Shown here: in pieces, positions 1-9,191 of the stretch
Numbering within the stretch: position 1 is the first letter of the stretch
Layout: each line of letters begins with the position of its first letter
From: an uncultured Nocardioides sp.
Lineage (GTDB): Bacteria; Actinomycetota; Actinomycetes; Propionibacteriales; Nocardioidaceae
Assembly (NCBI RefSeq): GCF_946885725.1
Contig: NZ_CAMPGZ010000094.1
Coordinates: forward strand, 1-15,199
Direction of reading: 5' to 3'
Length of the DNA stretch: 15,199 bases
Made by a program: the position numbers and the translations under genes
Notes under the pieces: model-generated
Database searches by the model: none
What the model was told of the DNA's origin: nothing
Seen by the model: the letters and a program-made list of their open reading frames with translations, nothing else

Positions 1-2252
<2,252 letters not shown>

Positions 2253-2258
2253 GAGGGG

Positions 2259-2265
2259 TCCTTCC
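2259..2265 (-). promoter_or_regulatory. Ribosome binding site of rpoB, supports a TTG start
   Basis: On the minus strand GGAAGGA sits 6 nt before the TTG at 2252. There is no ATG or GTG start in frame near this point that would preserve the conserved (M)AASR N-terminus, so this site decides the start codon. Confidence 0.7.
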
Positions 2266-2353
2266 GAGGGCTTCGCGGGGACTCGTGCGCGTGCCCACCA
2301 CGGTCCAGCTCACCGGGCAGGCTGGAGGTATCTGAGGGCAGACGCAAAGAGAC

Positions 2354-2382
2354 ACGATAGCCGCTCGCGTGTCCGGGCACAA
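2354..2382 (-). promoter_or_regulatory. Candidate proximal rpoB promoter
   Basis: On the minus strand TTGTGC (2382-2377) and TATCGT (2359-2354) are separated by exactly 17 bp, a good match to a housekeeping sigma-70-type promoter. Transcription would start near 2347 and leave a leader of about 95 nt before the rpoB start codon. This is prediction by eye only; mycobacterial rpoB is known to have more than one promoter. Confidence 0.45.
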
Positions 2383-2413
2383 CCCAGCGGTGCAGCCCCG
2401 TTCCGCAACAGAG

Positions 2414-2442
2414 AGCATGAACGCTTCCCCATCCGGAGTCAA
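2414..2442 (-). promoter_or_regulatory. Candidate distal rpoB promoter
   Basis: On the minus strand TTGACT (2442-2437) lies 17 bp from CATGCT (2419-2414). The -35 box is close to consensus, but the -10 box is weak, with only the A, T and final T in place. It would act together with the candidate at 2354-2382, about 60 bp further downstream. Confidence 0.33.
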
Positions 2443-2543
2443 GCACTTCGCGCTCTTCCTGGGGATCCGCAACAACCCCCCGGTCCGTCCGGAATGCCCC
2501 TCTATGCCCCTCCCCAGGGGACCCGCTCGCTCCGCTCGCACCG

Positions 2544-2602
2544 CCGAGGGGTCAGTTATTCAGCCTCGTCGGCGGCGTGTCGCGACACAAGTGACCCCTC
2601 GG
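2544..2602 (+). repeat. 59-bp element with terminal inverted repeats, copy B
   Basis: The element starts CCGAGGGGTCA (2544-2554) and ends TGACCCCTCGG (2592-2602), a perfect 11-bp inverted repeat. Its interior has a perfect 12-bp palindrome, GTGTCGCGACAC, at 2577-2588. Aligned by hand with the reverse complement of 2768-2826, 48 of 59 positions match without gaps. The shared interior (TTCAG, CTCGT, CGGCGTGTCG) shows that the two copies are homologous and do not merely share ends. It looks like a REP- or MITE-like intergenic repeat; no transposase is in the window. Confidence 0.75.
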
Positions 2603-2615
2603 TGAGCCGGGCCGG

Positions 2616-2640
2616 CGGGCCGGGGCCCAGCCCCGGGCCG
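2616..2640 (-). terminator. GC-rich hairpin, candidate terminator of the mce operon
   Basis: The arms 2616-2626 and 2630-2640 pair over 11 positions with one G/G mismatch (2619 against 2637) around a CCA loop. No T tract follows on either strand. Such U-less hairpins have been proposed as terminators in high-GC actinobacteria, and it lies between the last mce gene and the rpoB promoters. It is more than 300 bp past the last stop codon, so its role is uncertain. Confidence 0.35.
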
Positions 2641-2696
2641 TGCACCCGGGCGCGGAGCCGGCCATGGCCGTGCACTCGACCACGGCCGTGCATCCG
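2636..2696 (+). repeat. Three spaced copies of GGCCGTGCAYYCG
   Basis: GGCCGTGCACCCG (2636-2648), GGCCGTGCACTCG (2666-2678) and GGCCGTGCATCCG (2684-2696) are three near-identical 13-mers with start-to-start distances of 30 and 18 bp. The last overlaps the palindrome CACGGCCGTG (2681-2690). They could be protein-binding sites or repeat debris. Confidence 0.5.
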
Positions 2697-2767
2697 CGCA
2701 GAGACCCAGCCCGGCAGAGGAGCCACCGCCCTACGACCACCCCAGCGAGCGGACGCCCGGACGTCGA

Positions 2768-2826
2768 CCGAGGGGTCAGCTGTGCACCGACACGCCGACC
2801 ACGAGCCTGAAGTAATGACCCCTCGG
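2768..2826 (-). repeat. 59-bp element with terminal inverted repeats, copy A
   Basis: This second copy, in the opposite orientation to 2544-2602, has the same length and the same perfect 11-bp ends (CCGAGGGGTCA at 2768-2778, TGACCCCTCGG at 2816-2826). The inner palindrome seen in copy B is degraded here to GTGTCGGTGCAC. Mismatches with copy B are confined to the interior and the ends are unchanged, as expected if the ends are the selected or recognised part. Confidence 0.75.
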
Positions 2827-2851
2827 CGTCCCGGCGCAGCCGGCCCGGGCA

Positions 2852-2872
2852 CGTGCACAACTGACCCGTCGG
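2852..2872 (+). repeat. Solo end of the 59-bp repeat family
   Basis: GTGCACAACTGACCCGTCGG at 2853-2872 matches the last 20 bases of copy A (read on the minus strand) at 18 positions. No partner end is found 59 bp away on either side, so this is a half element or a decayed copy. Confidence 0.5.
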
Positions 2873-2959
2873 TCCCGGCCCCGACATCGGGACCCGTTGC
2901 GTCACAGGCTGTGCACCCGGACGCGGACGGTGCCCCCACCCGCGCACGGGCATCGAGCG

Positions 2960-3664
2960 TCAGTAGCTGGTGATGTCGTCGACGAGCCAGGTGTCGCCGG
3001 ACTTCTGCATGGTCATGACGACGCGGTTGAGGGCGGTCTGGGGTTCGCCGTTGTTGGCCTTGCTGGTGGTCGTCTGGTTGACGAACAGCAGGACGCCGAC
3101 GCGGTCGGGGTCGGCGTGGGTGACGCCGCTGGCGCGGACGTTGGCCTCGACCACGGCGTTCATCTTCGGGGCGTTGTCGAGCACCAGGCCGAAGGTCTTG
3201 AGGTACTCCCTGCGGTAGGAGTCCGTCATGAACCGGGCGGCGTTGTCGCGGTCGGCCTCGAGCGTCTCGTGGTCGTAGGCCAGGATCGCGGCCGCGGCGC
3301 GCTCGGCGGCGGCCGGGGCGGTCCGGGTGGCGTCGGTGACGGCGTCGTGCTCGGCGTTCTGCCGGATGGCTGAGACGCCGACACCCGGGATGACCGGGCC
3401 GGCGGCCAGCACGACCGCGATCACCGCGACGACGCCGAGGACGACCAGCTGCCAGCGGCCGACCGGGCGCTTCGGAGCGCGCTCGGGCGCGGCGGCCGGC
3501 TCGGCCGCGGGCGCGGTCGCCTCCGGACGCTCGGCCTTGACCGCGGGGATGGTGGGGACCTTGGTCTTCGGGGCCTTGGTCTTGGGCCCGCGGGCGGCCT
3601 GCTCGGTCGCCGGGCGGCGCTCACCGGCGATCCGGCGGCGACGGGTGGTGGATGTCTGAGTCAT
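2960..3664 (-). CDS. Mce-associated membrane protein (second, last gene of operon)
   Basis: This 234-residue protein has a basic, Pro/Ala/Lys-rich, probably disordered N-terminus (1-70), one hydrophobic segment (about 71-93) and an external domain of about 140 residues. It ends in GDTWLVDDITSY, which resembles the GTWLVDN motif at the end of its upstream neighbour, so the two genes look paralogous. This layout is that of the Mce-associated (Mas/Mam) proteins coded at the 3' end of actinobacterial mce operons; they are thought to stabilise or assist the transporter, and their exact role is less clear than that of the MCE subunits. The ATG at 3664 lies 13 bp after the preceding stop and is preceded by GGAGGGA. 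It is the last gene before the 707-bp spacer. Confidence 0.8.
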   Translation of the reverse strand: MTQTSTTRRRRIAGERRPATEQAARGPKTKAPKTKVPTIPAVKAERPEATAPAAEPAAAPERAPKRPVGRWQLVVLGVVAVIAVVLAAGPVIPGVGVSAIRQNAEHDAVTDATRTAPAAAERAAAAILAYDHETLEADRDNAARFMTDSYRREYLKTFGLVLDNAPKMNAVVEANVRASGVTHADPDRVGVLLFVNQTTTSKANNGEPQTALNRVVMTMQKSGDTWLVDDITSY

Positions 3665-3677
3665 GGCTGGTCCCTCC

Positions 3678-4211
3678 TCACGCCACCGGGCTGAAGTTGT
3701 CGACGAGCCACGTGCCGTCGACCTTGACGAGGTCGACCTGCCAGCGGAAGTGCCGCATCCGGGTCCCGAGGTCCGACTTGGCGCGCGCGTCGGCGACCAC
3801 GAGGACCTGGGCGGAGTCGGTGTCCTGGCTGGCCACGGCCGACTGCAGCACGTCGCCCTTGGACGTGAGGTTCAGCTGGCCGACCTGCGCGAGCAGGTCG
3901 TCGGCGGTCTTCTCGAAGCTCTGCTGGAACTTCGTGGTCAGCAGCGGCATGACGCTGCTCTTCATCTGGTCGACGTTCTTCGCCTCGAAGGTGTTCACCT
4001 GCACGGTGAACTGCTCCGCCGCGCTGACGACCTCGCCGCGGTTGGCGTCGAGGTCCTCGGCGGCGAGGTAGTCGGGTCGGACCGTGAACAGCTGGACGAC
4101 CAGCGCGACAAGCGCGACCACGGTCACCACGACCAGGGTCGCTGCCGCCCCCCGGCTGAAGTCCAGGCTCCCTTGACGGCGAGGAATCCTCACCGCTCCC
4201 AGCACACTCAC
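3678..4211 (-). CDS. Mce-associated membrane protein (first)
   Basis: This 177-residue protein has a short basic N-terminus, one membrane segment (about 21-43) and an external alpha/beta domain ending WQVDLVKVDGTWLVDNFSPV. The size and layout fit the Mas proteins that follow mceF in mycobacterial operons. I took the GTG at 4209-4211 as start because AGAGGGAGGA (4216-4225) is well placed before it; a second GTG at 4205 is in frame and possible. The ATG at 4213 is out of frame and meets a stop at once. It begins 25 bp after the mceF stop and ends 13 bp before the next gene, so it belongs to the same transcript. Confidence 0.82.
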   Translation of the reverse strand: MSVLGAVRIPRRQGSLDFSRGAAATLVVVTVVALVALVVQLFTVRPDYLAAEDLDANRGEVVSAAEQFTVQVNTFEAKNVDQMKSSVMPLLTTKFQQSFEKTADDLLAQVGQLNLTSKGDVLQSAVASQDTDSAQVLVVADARAKSDLGTRMRHFRWQVDLVKVDGTWLVDNFSPVA

Positions 4212-4236
4212 ATCGTCCTCCCTCTGACGATTCGCA

Positions 4237-5520
4237 TCACTTGCTGTCGGCCAACGGCCCCAGCAGGAGCCACTTCCACGACTCCTCCCCGAACGTCAAC
4301 GCGGCACCCCCCGAATAGGTCACGTTGGGTACGTCGCCCCCGAGGTCGACGGTCTTGCTCTCCCGGTCATAGGTGCCCACCACGGGAGCGCGGTACGCCG
4401 GACCGGCCCGACGAGGCGCGTGCTGGCCGCCGCGCGCGTTGGTGGTGCCGGCCGGCTCCGTGCACCGGGCGCTCTCGTTCATCGGCTTGTTGGAGCCGTC
4501 CTGCGGCGGACGCCGCTCGCCCTGGTCGTAGCCGCCGGTGCACACGTGCGGGTTCTGCGTGAGGATCAGGCCGAAGTGGGCGTCGTACAGCCCAGACCCC
4601 GGATCCTTGTCGACGACGGTGTAGCCACCGGCGACCACGTAGGGGTAGACGACCAGGATCATCTCAGTGCCGTCGATGTGGCGGCCGGTGATCTCGCCGG
4701 TCGTGACGAGGTTGTTGATCAGCTCACCGAGGTCGACCTGGTTCTCCTCCAGGAAGGTCCGCAACTGGTTCGCCGTGGCCGAGCCGTTCTCGATCACGTC
4801 CCGCAGGTCCTTGTCGGACTTCACGAGGGTGTCGGAGAACGACGACAGGTCGCCCGCGAAGCTGCGGATGGCCGACGCCTTGTCGAGCTGGGTGTCGAGC
4901 ACGGTGTTGCCGTCCTCGAGCAGCGCGGTGGTCATCTCGAAGTTGTCGTTGGCCGTCTGGATGAACGAGTTCGAGGTGTCGATGATCTGGCCGAGGTCGC
5001 GGCCGGTGCCGTTGAAGGCGGTGCCGAGCTCGCTGATCACCGTCGTCAGGTTCTTCTTGTTCACCGAGTTGACGGTCTTGTCGAGGTCGACGAGGAGCTT
5101 GGTCGTCGGGATCGGCGTCTTGGTCATCGCCATCGCGATGTCGTCGCCGTCGCCGAGGTAGGGACCCTGCTTGGTCCGCGGCTGCAGGTCGACGTACTGC
5201 TCACCGACCGCGGACCGGTTGGCGACCACGGCCTCGGTGTCGGCCGGGATCTTCGGCGCGTCCTTCTCGATGTCGAGCAGCACGTCGACGCCCTTCTCGG
5301 TCAGCTCGAGCTCGCCGACCTGGCCCACGGTCACGCCGCGGTAGGACACCTGGGCACCCTTGAAGATGCCGCCGGAGTCGGCGAAGTGGGCCGCGACGCG
5401 GTAGCTGTCGTCGAAGAACAGCCGGTCGAGGCGGGCGTAGCGGGCACCGACGTAGGCCACGCCGACCATGGTGATCAGCGCGAAGATCGCGAGCTGGAGC
5501 TTGGTGCGTCGGGTGATCAT
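4237..5520 (-). CDS. mceF: MCE-family protein, MceF type
   Basis: This is the last MCE subunit of the operon, 427 residues. It has an N-terminal membrane anchor (about 8-25), an MCE domain (about 35-120, with GAQVSYRGVTVGQVGELEL and the NRSAVGEQYVDLQP strand) and a long helical region that would form the tunnel. The C-terminus has a Cys pair (PHVCTGG and SARCTEP) and ends WKWLLLGPLADSK, a hydrophobic end typical of this position. Position in the operon and sequence both indicate MceF, one of the six classes that form a heterohexamer in mycobacterial Mce1. I chose the ATG at 5520, which overlaps the mceE stop as ATGA; a start at 5541 would add seven residues and a longer overlap. Confidence 0.9.
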   Translation of the reverse strand: MITRRTKLQLAIFALITMVGVAYVGARYARLDRLFFDDSYRVAAHFADSGGIFKGAQVSYRGVTVGQVGELELTEKGVDVLLDIEKDAPKIPADTEAVVANRSAVGEQYVDLQPRTKQGPYLGDGDDIAMAMTKTPIPTTKLLVDLDKTVNSVNKKNLTTVISELGTAFNGTGRDLGQIIDTSNSFIQTANDNFEMTTALLEDGNTVLDTQLDKASAIRSFAGDLSSFSDTLVKSDKDLRDVIENGSATANQLRTFLEENQVDLGELINNLVTTGEITGRHIDGTEMILVVYPYVVAGGYTVVDKDPGSGLYDAHFGLILTQNPHVCTGGYDQGERRPPQDGSNKPMNESARCTEPAGTTNARGGQHAPRRAGPAYRAPVVGTYDRESKTVDLGGDVPNVTYSGGAALTFGEESWKWLLLGPLADSK

Positions 5521-7004
5521 CGGCGTTCCACCATTCCCCACACGAGCAGCGGCGCGAGCTCGCTGTCGTATCGCTCGTCGGCGGCGACCCGCGAGCCGCT
5601 CCGGTCAACCCTTGCTTCGTTCCCGCCGTACGCCGCCCGGCCGAGGATGCCCGGGATCGTGGGCAGGGCCGGCCCCGGCAGCGACGGGTCGGGCAGCGGA
5701 GGCAGCGTCGGCAGGATCTCGCCCGGGTTCGGGATCTCGGGCAGGTTGGGCACCGCGAGCACGACCCGGCAGACCTCCTTGGCCTGGTTCTCGGGCTTCT
5801 CGCACTGCTTCCGCAGCCGCTCGAGCAGGTTCGCGTCGTTGAGCACCTTGCGGCAGATGTCGCTGAGCGGGTTGCCGGACCGCAGGCACTTCTGTACGTC
5901 GTTCAGCGTCTCGTTCGGGTCCGGCAGGGCGTCACAGACCGGGTCGAGCGGCGTCTGGGAGCACTCGTCGGGGAGTCCGGGCACGACCGGCTGGGTCTGG
6001 CCGCTGAGGTCGAGGTCGAGCTGGATCGCCAGGTTGGTGTAGTCGCCCATGTGCAGGTTGCGCGCCTGGGCGGGGTTCTTGCCCACCACCGCGTCGACGA
6101 ACGGGTAGGTGAGGAACACCTGCAGCGACTTCGGCAGCGAATCGCCGGCCTCGGCGAGCTTGGTGAGCGTCGGTGCGAGCGACTCCAGGCTCTGGATCGT
6201 GGCGGTCTTGGAGTCGCGGATCACCCGGGTGCCGACGGAGCTGAGCTCGGTGAGCGCGTCGAGCATCTTGACCAGGTCGTCGCGCTGCCGGTCGATCGAG
6301 GCGAGCGCCTGCGGCAGGTTGTCCAGGGCCGACTTGATCGTGCCCTCCTGCTCGTTGAGCGACTTCGCCAGCCGGTTGAGGCTCTCGATGGCCTGGACGA
6401 TCGACTCCTTGTTGTCGTCGATCTGCCTCATGAAGGTGTCGATCTCGTCGAGCACGCCCTTGACGTTGCTCTCACGACCTTCGAGCGCCTTGTTCAGCTC
6501 GGTGGAGATCGTCTTGAGCTGGGCGACGCCGCCTCCGTTGAGCAGCAACGACATCGCGCCGAGGACCTCTTCGACCTCGGGGTTGCGGCCGCTGCGCTCG
6601 AGCGGGATGCGGTCGCCGTCGCCGAGCCGTCCCTGCGCGGCGCCGGTGGCCGGCGCCGCGAGCGACACGAACTTCTCACCGAGGAGGCTCGTCTGCCGGA
6701 TCTGTGCCTCGGCGTTGTCCGGCAGCTTCACGTCGTCGCGCAGCAGCACGGTGACCTCGGCGGTGTAGCCATCGAGGGCGATGTCCTCGACGCGGCCCAC
6801 CGTGACGTCGTCGACCTTCACCGCGGACTGCGGGACGAGGTCGAGTACGTCGTTGAACTCGACGGTCACGGCGTAGGGGTCGTCGCCGAGGTCGGCGCCG
6901 CCGGGCAGCGGCAGGCTGTAGACGTTGAAGTCGCAGCCGGTGAGGGCCAGGGCGCCGACGGTGACCAGCGCGGCGGCCTTCGCCATGCGCGTGCGCAGGC
7001 TCAT
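5517..7004 (-). CDS. mceE: MCE-family lipoprotein, MceE type (LprK-like)
   Basis: This 495-residue MCE protein has a lipoprotein signal: basic start, hydrophobic stretch and the lipobox LALTGC with the lipidated Cys at 24. A lipobox at this operon position marks MceE. The MCE domain (about 42-125) includes SAVKVDDVTVGRVEDIAL and RQTSLLGEKFVSL; a long helical region follows (about 140-320). The C-terminal part is unusual: six Cys lie between residues 348 and 412 (DECSQ, PVCDA, QKCLR, DICRK, KQCEK, EVCRV), followed by a Pro-rich stretch (LPEIPNPGEILPTLPPLPDP) and a polar tail. The six Cys could form three disulfides outside the membrane. The ATG overlaps the mceD stop as ATGA. Confidence 0.92.
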   Translation of the reverse strand: MSLRTRMAKAAALVTVGALALTGCDFNVYSLPLPGGADLGDDPYAVTVEFNDVLDLVPQSAVKVDDVTVGRVEDIALDGYTAEVTVLLRDDVKLPDNAEAQIRQTSLLGEKFVSLAAPATGAAQGRLGDGDRIPLERSGRNPEVEEVLGAMSLLLNGGGVAQLKTISTELNKALEGRESNVKGVLDEIDTFMRQIDDNKESIVQAIESLNRLAKSLNEQEGTIKSALDNLPQALASIDRQRDDLVKMLDALTELSSVGTRVIRDSKTATIQSLESLAPTLTKLAEAGDSLPKSLQVFLTYPFVDAVVGKNPAQARNLHMGDYTNLAIQLDLDLSGQTQPVVPGLPDECSQTPLDPVCDALPDPNETLNDVQKCLRSGNPLSDICRKVLNDANLLERLRKQCEKPENQAKEVCRVVLAVPNLPEIPNPGEILPTLPPLPDPSLPGPALPTIPGILGRAAYGGNEARVDRSGSRVAADERYDSELAPLLVWGMVERR

Positions 7005-8176
7005 CGGTCCTCCACCTCCACGATGCCGGCGAGGGATCGGTCGACGTGCTCGACGTCGGTCACCTCACCGGACCCACCGGACTTGCCGAGCGCACCCGTG
7101 CGGGGCAGTGCCTGCTGGAGCAGGTTGCACGCCTGCTTGGGGCTCGGCGTCTGCGCGAGCATCGAGCAGAGCACGGTGGCCGGGTCGTTCTCGAGATCGG
7201 CGATGTTCTCGCCGAGGTTGGTGCGCGTGTCGAGCGTGCCGGTCTTGGGGTTGTAGGTGTGGAACAGGTTCGACAGCGCGACCGGCGCGACGCTGAGCGT
7301 CTCGTCGAGGGCGGCACGCTGCTTGACGAGGACCTTGGACACCTGGTTGAGCCCCTTGATGTTCTCGGAGAGCGAGTCGCGGTTCTCCTTGACGAACGAC
7401 GACACCTCGCGCATCGCGACCGAGAGGTTGCGCAGCGCGGCGGCGAGGTCCTCGCGCTCGTCCTCGAGCAGGTCGGCCGCGCCAGTCAGCGAGTCGTTGA
7501 ACCTCCGCACCGTCCGGTCGTTCTCGGCGAGCGCGTTCACGAACCGCTCCATCTCGCGGGCGGTGCCGAACAGCTCCTCCTTGTTGTTCTCCAGCGTGCC
7601 GGTGAACTTGCCGAGGTTCTTCAGGGTCTTGTTGAACTGCGCGCCCTGCCCGGCGAAGTTCGCGGCGGTGGAGTCGAGGAGGTTGGTCAGCGCGCCCTTC
7701 TTGTTGGCGCCCTCGGGGCCGAGCGCGACCATCAGGTCGTCGATGCTCTGGTAGATCTCGTCGAGCTCCAGCGGCGTCGAGGTCTCCTCGACCGTGAGCT
7801 CGGCGCCGTCGGCCATCGGCTTGTCACCGGGCTGGAAGACCGGCGTCAGCTGCACGAACCGGTCGCCGACGATCGCCGGAGTGATGATCACGGCCTGCGC
7901 GTCGGCGGGCACCTTGTACTTCGCGTCGTACTCCATCTCGACCGTCACGTCGGTGCCGGTCGGCCGGACCGAGGTCACCTTGCCGACCGGGACGCCGAGG
8001 ATGCGGACGTCGGAGCCCTCGTAGAGCGAGACGGTGCGCGGGAACGACGCCGTCAGGGTCTTGCGGTCCGGCTCCTGCTGCAGCAGGAACAGCCCGAACG
8101 CCGCGACGACCGCGAGCACCGCGATCACCGACAGCACGCGGGTGAACCCGACGCGGGCCCTGCTCTGCCCGGCCAT
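7001..8176 (-). CDS. mceD: MCE-family protein, MceD type
   Basis: This 391-residue protein has a basic N-terminus, a membrane anchor (about 13-33), an MCE domain (about 40-125, with GSDVRILGVPVGKVTSVRP and TPAIVGDRFVQLTP) and a long helical, coiled-coil-like region rich in Leu, Glu, Asn and Arg (about 135-310). Near the C-terminus lie two Cys (VLCSML and QACNLL). Class D is assigned from position between mceC and the lipoprotein gene and from general resemblance to the family. The ATG comes one base after the mceC stop (TGACATG), the only junction among the MCE genes that is not an ATGA overlap. Confidence 0.9.
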   Translation of the reverse strand: MAGQSRARVGFTRVLSVIAVLAVVAAFGLFLLQQEPDRKTLTASFPRTVSLYEGSDVRILGVPVGKVTSVRPTGTDVTVEMEYDAKYKVPADAQAVIITPAIVGDRFVQLTPVFQPGDKPMADGAELTVEETSTPLELDEIYQSIDDLMVALGPEGANKKGALTNLLDSTAANFAGQGAQFNKTLKNLGKFTGTLENNKEELFGTAREMERFVNALAENDRTVRRFNDSLTGAADLLEDEREDLAAALRNLSVAMREVSSFVKENRDSLSENIKGLNQVSKVLVKQRAALDETLSVAPVALSNLFHTYNPKTGTLDTRTNLGENIADLENDPATVLCSMLAQTPSPKQACNLLQQALPRTGALGKSGGSGEVTDVEHVDRSLAGIVEVEDR

Positions 8177-8177
8177 G

Positions 8178-9191
8178 TCAGCGACCTCCCTGGTCGGTCA
8201 GGCCCGGCACGCCGAGGCCGCCGCCGTTGCCCAGGTTGGGCACCGGCGGAAGGTTCTGGATGTAGGTGTCGAACCACGGGCCGTTGCCGAGCGTGCTGGC
8301 GAACACCCGGTAGAACGGCGCCATCAGCCGCAGGCTGGCGTCGAGGTTCTCCTGGTTCTTGTTCAGCACGTCGACCACGCCGTCGAGGTGGTCCAGCGCC
8401 GGCTTGAGGTCGGCCCGGGTGTCGCGCACCAGCCCGGTGAGCTGCTTCGACAGCTGCGTCGTCGCGTCGAGCAGGTTGCTCACGGCCTCGCGCCGAGCGA
8501 CGAGCGCGCGGAACAGCGTGTCGCCGTCGCGCATCAGCTTGACCAGGTCCTGCCGCCGGTCGCCGAGCACGCCGGAGACCTTGCGCATGTTGGTGAGCAG
8601 CGTGTTGAGCTGCTCGTCGCGGGCGGCGATGTTGGCCGACAGGCTGCTCACGCCGCGCAGCGCCGCCTGGAACTCGTCCGGGGTGTCGCGGGTCAGGTCG
8701 GCGACGGTGTTCAGCGACTCGGCGAGCTGGTCGGTGTCGATCCGCTCGGACCGTTCGGCCAGGCCGGAGAACGCGTCGACGACGTCGTACGGCGAGGTGG
8801 TGCGCTTCTGCGGGATCTGGCTGCCCTCGGCGAGCTGGCCGGCTCCGCGCGGCTCGAGCGCGAGGTACATCGCGCCGAGCAGCGTCTTGACCCGGATGTT
8901 CGCGGCGGTCTGGGAGCCGAAGTCGACGCCGCGGTCGACCAGGAACTCGACGCGGACGTGGTCGCCGGCGAGGTCCACCGACTTGACCTTGCCCACGCGG
9001 ACGCCGGCCACGCGGACCTCGTCGTTGGGCTTGAGCCCACCGGCCTCGCTGAAGGCGGCGTAGTAGGTGTCGCCACCGCCGATCAGCGGCAGGTCCTCGG
9101 CGCGGAACGCCGCCAGCACCATCGCGGTCAGCACGGCCAGGGACACCGCGCCGATGACGACAGGGTTGCGCTCACGGAAGGGTCTGCTCAT
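8178..9191 (-). CDS. mceC: MCE-family protein, MceC type
   Basis: This 337-residue protein has an N-terminal anchor (about 10-29), an MCE domain (about 40-120, with NDEVRVAGVRVGKVKSVDL and VKTLLGAMYLALEP) and a helical region up to about 300 with TDQLAESLNTVADLTRDTPD near its start. It ends in a short Pro/Gly-rich tail (NLPPVPNLGNGGG). It contains no Cys. It lacks the much longer Pro-rich C-terminal extension that some mycobacterial MceC proteins carry. The ATG overlaps the mceB stop as ATGA at 9188-9191. Assignment to class C rests on order and on similarity of the MCE domain. Confidence 0.9.
   Translation of the reverse strand: MSRPFRERNPVVIGAVSLAVLTAMVLAAFRAEDLPLIGGGDTYYAAFSEAGGLKPNDEVRVAGVRVGKVKSVDLAGDHVRVEFLVDRGVDFGSQTAANIRVKTLLGAMYLALEPRGAGQLAEGSQIPQKRTTSPYDVVDAFSGLAERSERIDTDQLAESLNTVADLTRDTPDEFQAALRGVSSLSANIAARDEQLNTLLTNMRKVSGVLGDRRQDLVKLMRDGDTLFRALVARREAVSNLLDATTQLSKQLTGLVRDTRADLKPALDHLDGVVDVLNKNQENLDASLRLMAPFYRVFASTLGNGPWFDTYIQNLPPVPNLGNGGGLGVPGLTDQGGR

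Larger units (their letters stand above)
2253..2959. other. Non-coding spacer between the mce operon and rpoB
   Basis: This 707-bp stretch has no credible gene. Short open frames cross it on both strands, but their translations are low-complexity strings rich in Arg, Pro, Gly and Ser and run straight through the inverted repeats. From the mce side towards rpoB it holds: a solo repeat end (2852-2872), a 59-bp inverted-repeat element (2768-2826), a GGCCGTGCA array (2636-2696), a GC hairpin (2616-2640), a second 59-bp element in the opposite orientation (2544-2602), two candidate promoters (2354-2442) and the rpoB leader. GTGCAC occurs five times between 2640 and 2916. Confidence 0.8.

Noticed and set aside
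2544..2872. CRISPR array
   Set aside because: The repeats are in opposite orientations, unequally spaced and themselves palindromic, with no run of equal spacers and no cas genes.
2552..2953. Minus-strand frame of 133 codons in the mce-rpoB spacer (and an overlapping 127-codon frame)
   Set aside because: Phrases such as EGSLL recur only because the frame runs through the repeat ends. There is no good ribosome binding site, two frames compete, and composition is unlike the neighbouring genes.
5521..5541. Seven-codon upstream start for mceF
   Set aside because: The ATG at 5520 repeats the ATGA overlap pattern of the operon and starts right at the basic residues before the anchor.
4420..6042. 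Long plus-strand open frame of 540 codons opposite mceF and mceE
   Set aside because: It is an antisense shadow of high-GC codon bias with low-complexity content and no domain. The same applies to the plus-strand frames at 6051-7256, 7046-8407, 8034-9284, 9671-10456, 10600-11520, 11904-12851, 12995-13741 and 13626-14483.
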